64,000 nucleotides of DNA from Bog-756 sp963745955 (GTDB lineage: Bacteria > Actinomycetota > Acidimicrobiia > Acidimicrobiales > RAAP-2), in NCBI GenBank assembly GCA_963745955.1, contig CAVUZI010000006.1, positions 1 to 64,000 on the forward strand. The letters run 5' to 3'. The translations under genes were made by a program, and so were the position numbers. Shown in pieces: positions 17,126-27,161 of this stretch. Under the pieces are notes generated by a model. That model searched no databases. It was not told the origin of the DNA and saw nothing but the letters and a program-made list of their open reading frames with translations. Within the stretch, counting starts at the first letter, position 1; the number at the start of each line of letters is the position of its first letter.

Positions 17126-17921
17126 CGTGTTCTCCCTCTGCTGTGTTCGACTGTGCGGCCGGGGGTTGATCCTCCGGCGTCTCTGCGGCCACGTCTCCGG
17201 TCGGCGCCTCTGCGGCCACGGTGCACCGGTGCTCTGCGGCCACTGGCGCGCTGGCGGGCGCCTCTGCGGCCGCTGGGTCACCGCTGCGTCCCGGCCGCGT
17301 GCTCTGGCGGCGCTCTGTGGCCGGTGTCGACCTCGTACTCGGGCCGGCGCCGTTTCCGGCGTGACCGGGTCCCTTGGACGCCGCCGACTGCTTGGCCCGC
17401 TTGTCCGGAGCCAGCACCATGACCATGTTGCGGCCATCGAGCCGGGGCACCGCTTCGGCCTTGCCCATTCCGTCCATCTGCTCGGCGATCCGATCGAGGA
17501 TCTTCTTCCCGAGCTCGGGATGGAAGACCTCGCGGCCCCGGAACATGATGGTGATCTTTACCTTGTGACCCTCCTCGAGGAACTTGGCCACCTGCCGGGT
17601 CTTGGTGTCGAAGTCGCCCGGCCCGATCTTCGGCCGGTACTTCATCTCCTTGATCCCTACATGGACCGCCTTGCGTCTCGATTCCTTGGCCCGTTGGGCC
17701 GCATCGAACTTGAACTTCCCGTAGTCCATGATGCGACAGACCGGCGGATTGGCCCCGGGGGCCACCTCGACCAGGTCCAGGTCGAGTTGCCGGGCGATGG
17801 CCAGAGCCTCCGGCAGCAGCTTGATCCCCAGCTGCTCCCCGTCGGGGTCGACCAGGCGTACTTCGCGGGCGCGGATACGATCGTTGATGCGAGTCTCATT
17901 GGTGGTGACGGTGGCTGCTAT
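17106..17921 (-). CDS. infC: Translation initiation factor IF-3, with non-canonical ATA start and long acidic C-terminal tail
   Basis: IF-3 binds the 30S subunit and checks start-codon pairing. The frame contains NETRINDRIRAREVRLVDPD at the N-terminus, the linker PPVCRIMDYGKFKFDAAQR and the C-terminal domain (IGPGDFDTKTRQVAKFLEEG, KITIMFRGREVFHPELG, DGRNMVMVLAP). No ATG, GTG or TTG exists upstream of this; the only fitting start is ATA at 17921-17919, 9 bases after GAGGAG. infC genes are known for rare start codons that allow IF-3 to limit its own synthesis. After the core there is a tail of about 95 residues rich in Ala, Pro, Thr and Glu (271 residues total against about 180 normally). Confidence 0.93.
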   Translation of the reverse strand: MAATVTTNETRINDRIRAREVRLVDPDGEQLGIKLLPEALAIARQLDLDLVEVAPGANPPVCRIMDYGKFKFDAAQRAKESRRKAVHVGIKEMKYRPKIGPGDFDTKTRQVAKFLEEGHKVKITIMFRGREVFHPELGKKILDRIAEQMDGMGKAEAVPRLDGRNMVMVLAPDKRAKQSAASKGPGHAGNGAGPSTRSTPATERRQSTRPGRSGDPAAAEAPASAPVAAEHRCTVAAEAPTGDVAAETPEDQPPAAQSNTAEGEHDAEDEN

Positions 17922-18110
17922 TCGACTTCACTCCTCTGTCTTCGGGCTACGGACCTCCCGTGCCCTCCATGCAAGGAGCGGAGCCACAACCGACCACACC
18001 GACTCATGTCGGCCGCCGGTGGCGTTGACCCGGCGCACACGTGCACGACGCACCGTGGCCGGGTGGGAGCCCCCAACTGCGGGACTCCGCTTCCTCGTCT
18101 ATCAGTGCTT

Positions 18111-18126
18111 TAGGCTACCAGTCGTG
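18111..18126 (+). promoter_or_regulatory. Possible leaderless promoter of the DUF1844 gene
   Basis: TAGGCT at 18111-18116 resembles a -10 element and lies 7 bases before the GTG start at 18124, so transcription may begin at the start codon, as is common in actinobacteria. No convincing -35 is visible. The rest of the divergent gap 17922-18110 must hold the infC promoter, which I cannot place. Confidence 0.35.
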
Positions 18127-18645
18127 AGCTCACTTTGGACACCCGATGGCGAACGCCCGGTCGCACGGCCGGCGGCAGCCGATGGCGGCGGGCCTCCGGC
18201 GGGTGCCGGCGGGCCTCCGGGAGACCGCCCGGACCGGCCGGACATCCCCCCGGGCATGGACGAGGAGGAGCTGGCCCAGCAGATGGCGGCCATGCGAGCC
18301 GAGCTGGCCAACTCGCCGGTGGAGGTGGTGGTGGCCAACCACTGCTACGGGCTGTTCGAGCTGGCTGCGGTCTATCTGTCCCAGCAGCCGGCCATGCTCA
18401 GCCAGGCCCGCCTGGCCATCGACGCCCTGGGGTGCCTCCTCGAGGGGCTCGAGGGCCGGCTGGGTGATGCCGAGCAGCAGCTCAAGGACGGACTCAGCCA
18501 ACTCCGGTTGGCGTACGTGCAGATCGACGGGGCCCAGCGCGCCGGGGCCGAGGTCGCCTCGGCGGCCGGGGCCAACGGAGAGTCGACCGGTGAGGCCCGG
18601 CCGGCGCCGGCGGACGCTGAGACTGAGAACGAAACTCCCGGGTGA
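18124..18645 (+). CDS. DUF1844 family protein
   Basis: Conserved protein of 173 residues, function unknown. The core (about residues 55-135) is the helical DUF1844 domain: LANSPVEVVVANHCYGLFEL, SQARLAIDALGCLLEGLEGR, and EQQLKDGLSQLRLAYVQI. Before it is a Pro/Gly/Arg-rich segment, after it an Ala/Glu-rich tail. Divergent from infC, a position known from other actinobacteria. The GTG at 18124 is the first residue that makes sense (SSLWTPDGERP follows). The stop overlaps the next gene's GTG (GTGA). Confidence 0.85.
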   Translation: MSSLWTPDGERPVARPAAADGGGPPAGAGGPPGDRPDRPDIPPGMDEEELAQQMAAMRAELANSPVEVVVANHCYGLFELAAVYLSQQPAMLSQARLAIDALGCLLEGLEGRLGDAEQQLKDGLSQLRLAYVQIDGAQRAGAEVASAAGANGESTGEARPAPADAETENETPG

Positions 18646-20278
18646 GCGGGGGTATCGGCGGTAGTCCGAACCCGCCGGCCGATCGTACCGGATCCCACCG
18701 GTGGAACGGCCGGAGCGACGCCGGCCGGCCAGGACGGAGCTCCCCTGTCCCCGGGGTCGCTGAGCGGCATCGACAGCTCCCGGGTCCGCAGCTTCATCGG
18801 CCTCTCCATCGGGCTGGTCGGACCGCGGGCCAACCTCGCCGTGTCCGGGGTTCTGATCACCCTCTTCGTGCAGCAGCGGGCGTCGGGCGCCCTGGCCGTC
18901 ACCTTCGCCCTGACCGCCGACCGTCTGGTCAGTTGGCTCACCTATCCGGTGGCCGGACGGCTGAGCGACCGGACCCAGAGCCGGGTGGGCCGGCGGACCC
19001 CGTACATGGCCGGAAGCCTCATCGTGATGGGCGTGGCCACGTGGATGTTCACCGTGGTCAGCGGGTACTGGCTCCTCGTGCTGATGATCCTGATCGCCGG
19101 GCAGGCGTCGGCCATCTTCACCCTGACCAACGTGGCCGTGGTGCCCGAGGTGTTCGGCCGCAGCCGGTGGATCAAGGCGCTGCTGTTGACCACGGTGCTC
19201 GGCACCGTGGCCAGCCTCGCCATCAAGGGCACCGTCATCGCCAGCTGGAACCAGAACCAACCGTCGACGTGGAACCTTCCCTTCCGGGTGGCCGCGGCGA
19301 TCCTGGTCGCGGTGGGCATCGCCGTCTTCGTCCTGGTCCGCGAGGCGCCGACCGCCACCTACGGTGCCGAGGTCGACCGCAAGCAGCGGGCCCGGCCCAC
19401 CCGCGACGAGCTCCGGGACATCCTGTCGGGTCCCAACGCCAAGGTGCTGATCGGCGGCTCGCTGCTCTTCTGGTCGGGGGTCGGATCGACCGCCTACGTG
19501 GCCATCCTCTTCTTCCAGAGGATCCTGCACGCCGGGGCCAGCGCCCAGACCATCGCCGGGCTGGCCACCGGGCTTCCGGTGTTCTTCATCGGCATCGCCC
19601 TCGGGATCCCGCTCAGCCGCTGGATCTCCCCCATGCAGCTGGCCGTCGGAGCGCCGCTGGTCGGTGCCGTCCTGGCCGGGGTGCAGTACTTCGACACCCA
19701 CCTGTGGCAGGCCGTGGTCCTCAGTTACATCGGAGCGCCGCTGGTCGGTGCCTACATCATCGTGATGGCCCCGCTGCTGCTCCAGCTCCTCCCCCGCGCC
19801 GGTGGGCTCGGCGAGCGGATCGGCGTGCTGTTGGCCCCGTTCAACCTGTGCAGCGTGGTCCTCGCCTACGTCGCCGCGGTGGTGATCGACGCCACCGGCA
19901 ACTACCGGCTCATCTGGCTCTTCCCGGCCGCCACCGGCCTGGCCCAGGCCGTCGTCAACTGCTGGCTCAAGTACCCGCCACGGCGAGCCTCGAGCCCCGA
20001 CATGGTCAAGCGCCTGTGGGAGTGGAGCATCGTCCAGGCCGAGTCCATGGCCGAGACCGGGATCGTCGCCGGGCTCCTGGCTGCGCCGCTCCTCGGCGTG
20101 GTCACCGAGGAGGACGCCGACAGCGCGGTGGTCATCGACATGGCCCGCAACATCCTGGGCAATCCCTACGAGGAGATCGCCACCGGCGGTCCGCTGACCG
20201 TGCCCTCACTCGACGCCGAGGCCGACGGGCCACCCGATGATCAGTCGCGCTCCGATGACGGAGGTCGAGACGGCGTGA
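18642..20278 (+). CDS. Major facilitator superfamily permease, glycoside/sucrose-type (frameshifted)
   Basis: Membrane transporter with about 12 hydrophobic segments between 18790 and 19960. The loop after helix 2 reads GRLSDRTQSRVGRRTPYMAG, the D-R-x3-R-x-GRR-xP motif shared by the GPH and SLC45/sucrose-type branches of MFS, so a sugar or glycoside is a likely substrate, probably with a cation. The GTG at 18642 overlaps the DUF1844 stop, but the first 40 codons are one frame off from the body, which is entered near 18760 and continues SSRVRSFIGLSIGLVGPRAN. A hydrophilic tail (WSIVQAESMAETGIVAGLLA, then acidic residues) follows. A second one-base shift near 20240 would end it at the TGA at 20278, overlapping the convergent gene. 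Confidence 0.8.
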
Positions 20279-20873
20279 CCGGGGTACGCCAGGTGGGAGG
20301 TGGGCCGGTCGACGGCCTGGACAGCGGCGACAGGAAGTCGGGTCGCGGGGAACCCTGGTCCGGGCCGCCCGGTGCCGGGGACCTCACCACTGGGGTCCCA
20401 GACGCAGGCGTGGCTCCGGACGACTCGGCGGGGCCGTCCGGAGGCGGGACGCTCGGGGACGAGGGACCGGACCCGGACCGCCCGGGGACGACGACCTCGG
20501 GGACGGCCGGGCCCGGGGACGACGGAGCCTCGGAGGGAGCGTCCGGCTCCGCCGGCGGTTGCGGCACGACGGCCGCATCACCCGACGGCGGGGCCGGCCG
20601 GTGGCGCACCTCGGGTCCGGTCCGTGACGGCTCGAGGGTCGACCCGGGTGGCACCACGCCGGGCAGCGGCCTGACCGATCGGGCCTCGAGCCGGCCCAGC
20701 CGGCCGGCCGACACGATGAACGCCACCACCGTTCCCACCGCGATCTGCCGGGAGCCGTCGGTGATGGCCGTGCAGTGGAACTCGAGCCTCCGGCCCGGTC
20801 CGTACTCGACGACGCCCAGACCCCGCGGCTCGTCGAACTCGATCACATCCCCGACCAGAGGGGCATGACCCAC
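20241..20873 (-). CDS. Cold-shock-domain protein with long Pro/Gly/Ser-rich tail
   Basis: Residues 1-75 form a cold-shock-type OB fold: IEFDEPRGLGVVEYGPGRRL, EFHCTAITDGSRQIAVGTVV, FIVSAGRLGRLEARSVRPL; the RGLGVV and FHCTxI strands correspond to RNP1 and RNP2. About 135 residues of low-complexity Pro/Ser/Gly sequence follow. It may bind RNA or DNA. The start is uncertain: GTG at 20873 is the nearest codon to the domain, TTG at 20915 is possible, and the open frame extends to 20993 over the hisG end. It is the last gene of the mIHF-to-hisG strand run. Confidence 0.75.
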   Translation of the reverse strand: MGHAPLVGDVIEFDEPRGLGVVEYGPGRRLEFHCTAITDGSRQIAVGTVVAFIVSAGRLGRLEARSVRPLPGVVPPGSTLEPSRTGPEVRHRPAPPSGDAAVVPQPPAEPDAPSEAPSSPGPAVPEVVVPGRSGSGPSSPSVPPPDGPAESSGATPASGTPVVRSPAPGGPDQGSPRPDFLSPLSRPSTGPPPTWRTPVTPSRPPSSERD

Positions 20874-20943
20874 CGGCGGTGGATCGACCGGTCCGGACCA
20901 GCCGACGGGTGTCAACGGCGCTGCCTCTCGGGGCCGGACGCGC

Positions 20944-21844
20944 TCAATGGACGATCTTCGACAGAGGCAGCTCGATGATGTCGGTGGCGCCACGGTCCTT
21001 CAACGCCGGGATGAGGACGTTGATCTCCGATTTCGGTACCACCGCCTCTACCGCGAACCCGCCGCCGCCGAACAGCTCGGACACCGTCGGCGACCGCAGC
21101 GACGGGAGCACCTCGATCACACCGGGCAGCTGCTCGGTGGCCACGTTGAGCTTGACGAGGACCTTCCCGCGCGCCTCCAGGGCTCCCTCGAGCAGCGTGA
21201 ACAGCTGGCCCATGGCGTGCCGTTTGTCCGGGTCCTCGGCCGCCTCCGGATTGGCGATCAGCTCCGTGTGGGAGACCAGAAGGGTCTCGACGATCTTGAG
21301 CCCGGCGGCGCGCAGGGCCCCTCCCGTCTCGGTGATCTCGACCACGCAGTCGGCGATGTCGGGCACCTTCGCCTCGGTGGCCCCGTAGGAGAGGCTGATC
21401 TCGGCCGGCACCCCGTGCTTCTCGAGGTATCGGCGGGTCAGCTCGGGGTACTCGGTCGACACCCGGAGGGCACCGGAAGCGCCGGTCCCCGAACCGGCCA
21501 GATCCGACACCGACGACGCCGGCGAGTCGGCGGGCACGGCCAGGACCACCCGGATCGGGTTGGCGGTCGCCTTCGAGTACCCGAGGACGCCGAGGGAGGT
21601 CACGTCGCTGCCCCGCTCCTCCACCCAGTCGCGTCCGGTGATCCCGATGTCGAACAGTTCCCTCGGCCACGTAGAGCGGAATCTCCTGGGGTCGCAGGAT
21701 CCTGACCTCGTCGATCCGGGGATCGTCGATCGTGGCCCGGTAGTCGACGGCGGACGATCGGATCACGCCCAGGTCGGCGGCGGCGAACAGGTCCAGCGTG
21801 GCCCGCTCGAGCGAGCCCTTGGGGAGCACCAGGCGAAGCATCAT
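20944..21844 (-). CDS. hisG: ATP phosphoribosyltransferase, long form (frameshifted)
   Basis: First step of histidine synthesis, ATP + PRPP to phosphoribosyl-ATP. The N-terminus MMLRLVLPKGSLERATLDLF is at 21844, overlapping the ribH stop (ATGA). One extra base near 21660 separates VRILRPQEIPLYVAEG from FDIGITGRDWVEERGSDVTS. Later parts are typical: ISLSYGATEAKVPDIADCVV with the PRPP loop, and the C-terminal regulatory domain ending RGATDIIELPLSKIVH. The extra domain places it in the long, HisZ-independent, feedback-regulated group. hisE, usually before hisG in actinobacteria, is not here. Confidence 0.93.
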
Positions 21845-22405
21845 CGCTTTCCGACGGAGAATCCGACCCGGTGTCCCGAGGTGGCGGCGGCGACCGAGCC
21901 CAGCACCCTGGCCGTGCTCACCGCGGTCAGCGCCGCCTCCCGGCCCTTGTTGGATCCGCCGTCGCCCGAGCGCTCCAGGGCCTGGTCGACCGAGTCGGTG
22001 GTCAGGACCCCGAAGACGACGGGGACGCCGGTGTCGAGTTGCACCCGCTGCAGGCCCGATGCGCACTCGCCGGCCACGAACTCGTAGTGACCGGTGTCCC
22101 CCCTGATCACGGCCCCGAGACAGATCACGGCATCCACGGCGCCCGAGCGGGCCAGCTGCTGGGCCACCACCGGGAGCTCGAAGGCGCCCGGTACCCAGGC
22201 CACGATGGCCTTGGCCAGATCGCACCCCGACTCCTCCAAGGCGTCGAGCGCGCCGGTCAGCAGGCGGTCGGTGATGGCCCCGTTGAACTCGGCGCAGGCC
22301 AGGCCGGCCCGGAGGCCGGGCGCCGCACCGGGGTCGGCACCGTCCAGGGCGGTCCCCACCCGTGCAGCAGCTCGTTGTTTGGCGTCGGCGGGCAGCAGGG
22401 TCAGA

Positions 22406-22419
<14 letters not shown>
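21841..22419 (-). CDS. ribH: 6,7-dimethyl-8-ribityllumazine synthase
   Basis: Condenses 5-amino-6-ribitylaminouracil with dihydroxybutanone phosphate to lumazine. 192 residues, slightly long at the N-terminus. Motifs: AEFNGAITDRLLTGAL, WVPGAFELPVVAQQLA, CLGAVIRGDTGHYEFV, and FGVLTTDSVDQALERSG with the catalytic region near the C-terminus. Its ATG lies 14 bases inside the ribBA end and its stop overlaps hisG, so the chain is coupled. Confidence 0.96.
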
Positions 22420-23627
<1,208 letters not shown>

Positions 23628-23673
23628 TGACCCTTTGTCTCCTTGTCTTGTCCACGTCCAGCTGCGCTACGGG

Positions 23674-23716
23674 GAACTGGTCCTCGGTGCAGCCTCGAGC
23701 CGAGAACCAGCTGTTC
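23674..23716 (-). other. Long hairpin in the ribBA leader
   Basis: gaactggtcctcgg (23674-23687) and ccgagaaccagctgttc (23700-23716) are near-complementary arms of 14 and 17 bases around a 12-base loop, located about 50 bases before ribBA in the 148-base ribD-ribBA gap order on the minus strand. It does not contain the FMN riboswitch core. It could be an attenuator or processing site. Confidence 0.55.
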
Positions 23717-23775
23717 TCTATGTCGGCCCGCACGGCGCCGGCCTTAGGTAATTTCTGGCTCCGATCCAAAAGGTG

Positions 23776-24817
23776 TCAGCTGTCAGCGGCAGACAGTTCC
23801 ACTTTCAAATCGCCCTCCAGGCTAGTCACCGAGCGCACCCGGCCCCGCCACAGGCGCCCGATCGTCCCGGCCCCGGGCCCGGCGAACAGCGGGCGTGCGT
23901 CATCCCCTCCGAACAGGGCGGGAGCCAGATAGAGGACGTAGCGGTCCACCAGTCCGGCGTGATGGAAGGCATGGGCCACGGTGGGGCCGCCCTCCACCAG
24001 AAGCTGCACGATCCCCCGGTCGCCCAGCCCGTCGAGGACCGCTCCGAGGTCGCCGCCGACCTCGAGGGCGGGAAGGATCGCCGACCCGGCCGGTGCCCGC
24101 CCGAGCACCACCCGCACCGGCTGTTGGTCGGCGGACCGGAAGTACGGGTCCCCGGGTGGCAGCCGCACCGTGAGGGCCGGGTCGTCGGTCCGGACCGTGC
24201 CTGCGCCGACCAGCACGGCGTCGGACTGGGCCCGCAGCCGGTGGACGTCGCCACGGGCGGCCGGGCCGGTGATCCACCGGCTGGTCCCGTCCGGGGCGGC
24301 CGTGCGCCCGTCGAGGGAGGCGGCCAGCTTGAGGACCACCCAGGGCCTGCCCGTCCGCCGGTGCTTGAAGTACGCGGCCAGTTGCTCGGCGGCCGCCTCC
24401 GCCCCGATCCCGACCACCACCTCGACACCGGCGGCCCGCAGGCCGGCGATCCCGCGGCCGGCGACCAGGGTGTCGGGATCCTCGACGGCCACCACCACCC
24501 GCCGGATGCCCGAGGCCACGATGGCCTCGGTGCACGGTGGCGTGCGACCGTGATGGGCGCACGGCTCCAGCGTGACATAGAGCGTCCCGGACCTCGGCCC
24601 GTCGGCCGGCCGCCCCCAACGCCGCCACTTCGGCATGGGGCCCGCCGGGAGGGGCGGTGGCACCGGCGAACCACTCCTCCGGACCGGTGGACGGGACCAC
24701 GACCGCCCCCACCCACGGGTTCGGCGCGGTGCGCCCCCTGACCGACTCGGCCGCCTCGAGGGCGCGGCCCATCCAGTCGGCGTCACTCCGGCCGCCGGGA
24801 CCCGGACCGGTGGTCAG
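23776..24817 (-). CDS. ribD: Riboflavin biosynthesis deaminase/reductase (frameshifted)
   Basis: Bifunctional enzyme: zinc deaminase then NADPH reductase acting on the pyrimidine intermediate. Deaminase motifs are split by an extra base near 24585: TAPNPWVGAVVVP and GGPHAEVAAL (zinc His and Glu) upstream, TLYVTLEPCAHHGRTPPCTE (two zinc Cys) downstream. Reductase: RPWVVLKLAASLDGRTAAPD, SDAVLVGAGTVRTDDPALTV, QLLVEGGPTVAHAFH. Start is uncertain: a CTG at 24817 overlaps the rpe stop (CTGA); an ATG at 24772 would trim the first helix. Confidence 0.9.
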
Positions 24818-25509
24818 GACGGTGCGCCCGTCACTGCGTCCACCGCGGCGCGCAGGATGCCCGACACCGCGTCCAGCGGATGGGCCCGCCCGAACACCGC
24901 CGAGCCGGCCACGAAGACGTTGGCACCGGAGCGGGCCGCCTCGACCACCGTGTGCTCGTCGACACCGCCGTCCACCTCGACGTCGATGGTCAGGCCGGCA
25001 GCGGCGGCCGCATCGCGGACCTGGCGCACCTTGGGCATGACCTCGGCGATGAAGGACTGGCCGCCGAACCCGGGGAACACGGTCATGCACAGGACCAGGT
25101 CGACCTGGTCGAGGTAGGGCTCGATGGCCTCGAAGGGCGTGTCGGGGTTGGCGGCCAGGCCGACCCGCAGGCCGAGGTCGCGCATCTGGGCGATCAGCGC
25201 GGCCGTCTGGCCGACCTCGACGTGCACCGTGCAGCCGTCGGCACCGGCATCGCGGAAGGACTCGAGGTAGCGGGCGGGCTCGGTGATCATCAGGTGGGTG
25301 TCGAAGAACAGATCGGTGTGCTCCCGGAGCGAGGAGACCACCGGCGGGCCGATGGTCAGGTTGGGGACGAAGTGCCCGTCCATGACGTCGACGTGGAGCC
25401 AGTCCGATCCCGGCGCCACCAGGTCGATGGCGTCGGACAGGGCGCCGAAGTCGGCCGAGAGGATCGACGGGGCCACCCGCAGCTCGGGCACGGTCGGTGA
25501 CGTCGCCAT
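24814..25509 (-). CDS. rpe: Ribulose-phosphate 3-epimerase
   Basis: Interconverts ribulose 5-phosphate and xylulose 5-phosphate in the pentose phosphate pathway. 231 residues, TIM barrel: VAPSILSADFGAL, WLHVDVMDGHFVPNLTIGPP with metal/catalytic residues, HLMITEPARYLESF, CMTVFPGFGGQSF, and the phosphate loop VDGGVDEHTVVEAARSGANV. ATG at 25509 begins MATSPTVPELRVAPS; the frame is open to 25599 but only over fmt. Intact, between fmt and ribD as in other actinobacteria; rsmB, often between fmt and rpe, is missing. Confidence 0.95.
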   Translation of the reverse strand: MATSPTVPELRVAPSILSADFGALSDAIDLVAPGSDWLHVDVMDGHFVPNLTIGPPVVSSLREHTDLFFDTHLMITEPARYLESFRDAGADGCTVHVEVGQTAALIAQMRDLGLRVGLAANPDTPFEAIEPYLDQVDLVLCMTVFPGFGGQSFIAEVMPKVRQVRDAAAAAGLTIDVEVDGGVDEHTVVEAARSGANVFVAGSAVFGRAHPLDAVSGILRAAVDAVTGAPS

Positions 25510-25595
25510 GGCGAGTGAGCCTATCGGCGGGGCCGGTGGGACCAGCAGCCGGCCACCGGTGCGGACGGGGCCGGACGGACGCGTCCGCCGGCGGC

Positions 25596-26490
25596 TCACG
25601 TTCCCAGGCGCTCTCCGGGTCGGGGGTGCACGCCGCGCAGCCAGTCGCCGCGTCCATCGGGCGCTTCCCCTCGGGCTGGACGGTCACCAACCGCAGCCGG
25701 GTGCCGTCGGCCGGCGACGACCTCGGGGCCGTCGAGCGAGCCCGGCGGGAGCCCGGTCGCCGGCCGGACGCGGCCGGCGCACCGACGGCCCGCAGGATGC
25801 TGAGGCGCCGTCCGCGGAACGTGGTCCACGCCCGACCCAGCCGGACCACCCTGCGGATCTGGATGCCGGGCTGCTCCCATCGCAGCTCGAGCTCGGCCGG
25901 GAGCGATCTTCTCGGCGTAGGAGGGCTCGCCCGTCTGGTCCCGAGGGACGGGCAGCCCGCGCGAGCCCGTCGGCCGAGGTGCTCGGCCAGCAGTTGGCAG
26001 CCCATGGTCACCAGCCGGGCCCGCAACTCGTCGGCCGTCTCCTCCTCGCCGATCATCGGTGTCCAGCTCGGCGTAGATCCCGCCGGTGTCCAGGCCGGCC
26101 TCCACGGCCATCAGGCACACTCCCGTCTCGGCATCCCCCTCGAGGATGGCCCGCTCCACCGGTGCCGCCCCCCGCCACCGGGGCAGCAGGGAGAAGTGGA
26201 GGTTGACCATGGGCAGGCGGTCGAGAACCGACACCGGGATGATCCGCCCGTACGCCACCACCACCCCGAGCTCGGCCCCGGCCCCGGGCACGTCGTCGAG
26301 GGAGTCGGTGACCTCGAGGCCCAGATCGAGCGCGGCCCGCTTGACCGGGCTCGGGACCAGCGCCGCCACCCCGGCCCCGCCGCCGGTCGGGCCGGCTCAC
26401 CACGAGCACCAGTTCGTGCCCGTGCTCGACCAGCGTCCGCAACGGCATCACCGCCGCGTCGGGAGTCCCGAGGAAGACCAGCCGAGCCAT
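25596..26490 (-). CDS. fmt: Methionyl-tRNA formyltransferase (many frameshifts)
   Basis: Formylates initiator Met-tRNA. Family pieces occur in order but in changing frames: MARLVFLGTPDAAVMPLRTL (26490), then ELGVVVAYGRIIPVSVLDRL and the catalytic NLHFSLLPRWRGAAPVERAI with DAETGVCLMAVEAGLDTG, then TADELRARLVTMGCQLLAEH near 26040, DQTGEPSYAEKIAP near 25930, ELELRWEQPGIQIRRVVRLG near 25880, DGTRLRLVTVQPEGKRPMDA near 25690, and the end WLRGVHPRPGERLGT. At least six frame changes in under 900 bases make this the worst-damaged gene here. As all motifs survive and def precedes it, I favour sequence error, but a recent pseudogene cannot be excluded. Confidence 0.85.
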
Positions 26491-26524
26491 GGGACGGGAC
26501 GCTACCGGCCCCGCCGGGCCGGGG

Positions 26525-27071
26525 TCAGACTTCGCGTTCGCTGCCGGCGGACACCAACTTGGCCTCCATGGCCGCCGTGTCCAGACCGAGGGAGCGGTCG
26601 CGCAGCACCCGCAGGGCGAGCTTGCGTTCGTCCTCCTCGAGACGCTCGACCATGAGCACCCCGTCGAGGTGGTCGATCTCGTGCTGGAATACCCGACCGA
26701 GGAACTCGTCGGCCTCGATGGAGACCTCTTCGCCGTCGAGCCCGTAGCCCCGGAGGTGGACCTGGTTGGGCCGCACGATGCCCAGGCGCAGGCCCGGGAT
26801 GGAGAGGCATCCCTCGTCGTAGTACCACTCCCCGCCGACCTCGACGATGGTGGGATTGACCACGGCCCGCGGGCCCTCGCCCACGTCGTAGACGAACAGG
26901 CGCTTTTGCACCCCGACCTGGGGGGCGGCCAGGCCGGCGCCCTCCGACTCGTACATGGTCTCCACCATGTCGTCCACCAGACGGACCAGTGAGCCGTCGA
27001 ACTGCTCGACGTCGCCGGGCCACCTGCTTGAGGACCGGGTCGCCATAGACGCGGACGGCGTACGAGGACAT
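26525..27071 (-). CDS. def: Peptide deformylase (one frameshift)
   Basis: Metalloenzyme removing the formyl group from nascent proteins. The three family motifs are intact: GAGLAAPQVGVQ, EGCLSIPG (metal Cys) and QHEIDHLDG (metal His pair). The start MSSYAVRVYGDPVLKQVA at 27071 is one frame off; removing one G near 27018 gives RDVEQFDGSLVRLVDDMVET. About 180 residues. It precedes fmt by 34 bases, matching its role in the formylation cycle. Confidence 0.93.
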
Positions 27072-27161
27072 GGCCACATTGTACGGGCTGGGCGAGGGGA
27101 CGAGGGCGCCCGCACCCGAGATCCCACCGGAGGCGTCCATGGGGCGGGATCGCCCATGCCC

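Noticed and set aside
23628..23775. FMN riboswitch before ribBA
   Set aside because: The conserved FMN-aptamer segments are absent; only a simple hairpin is seen.
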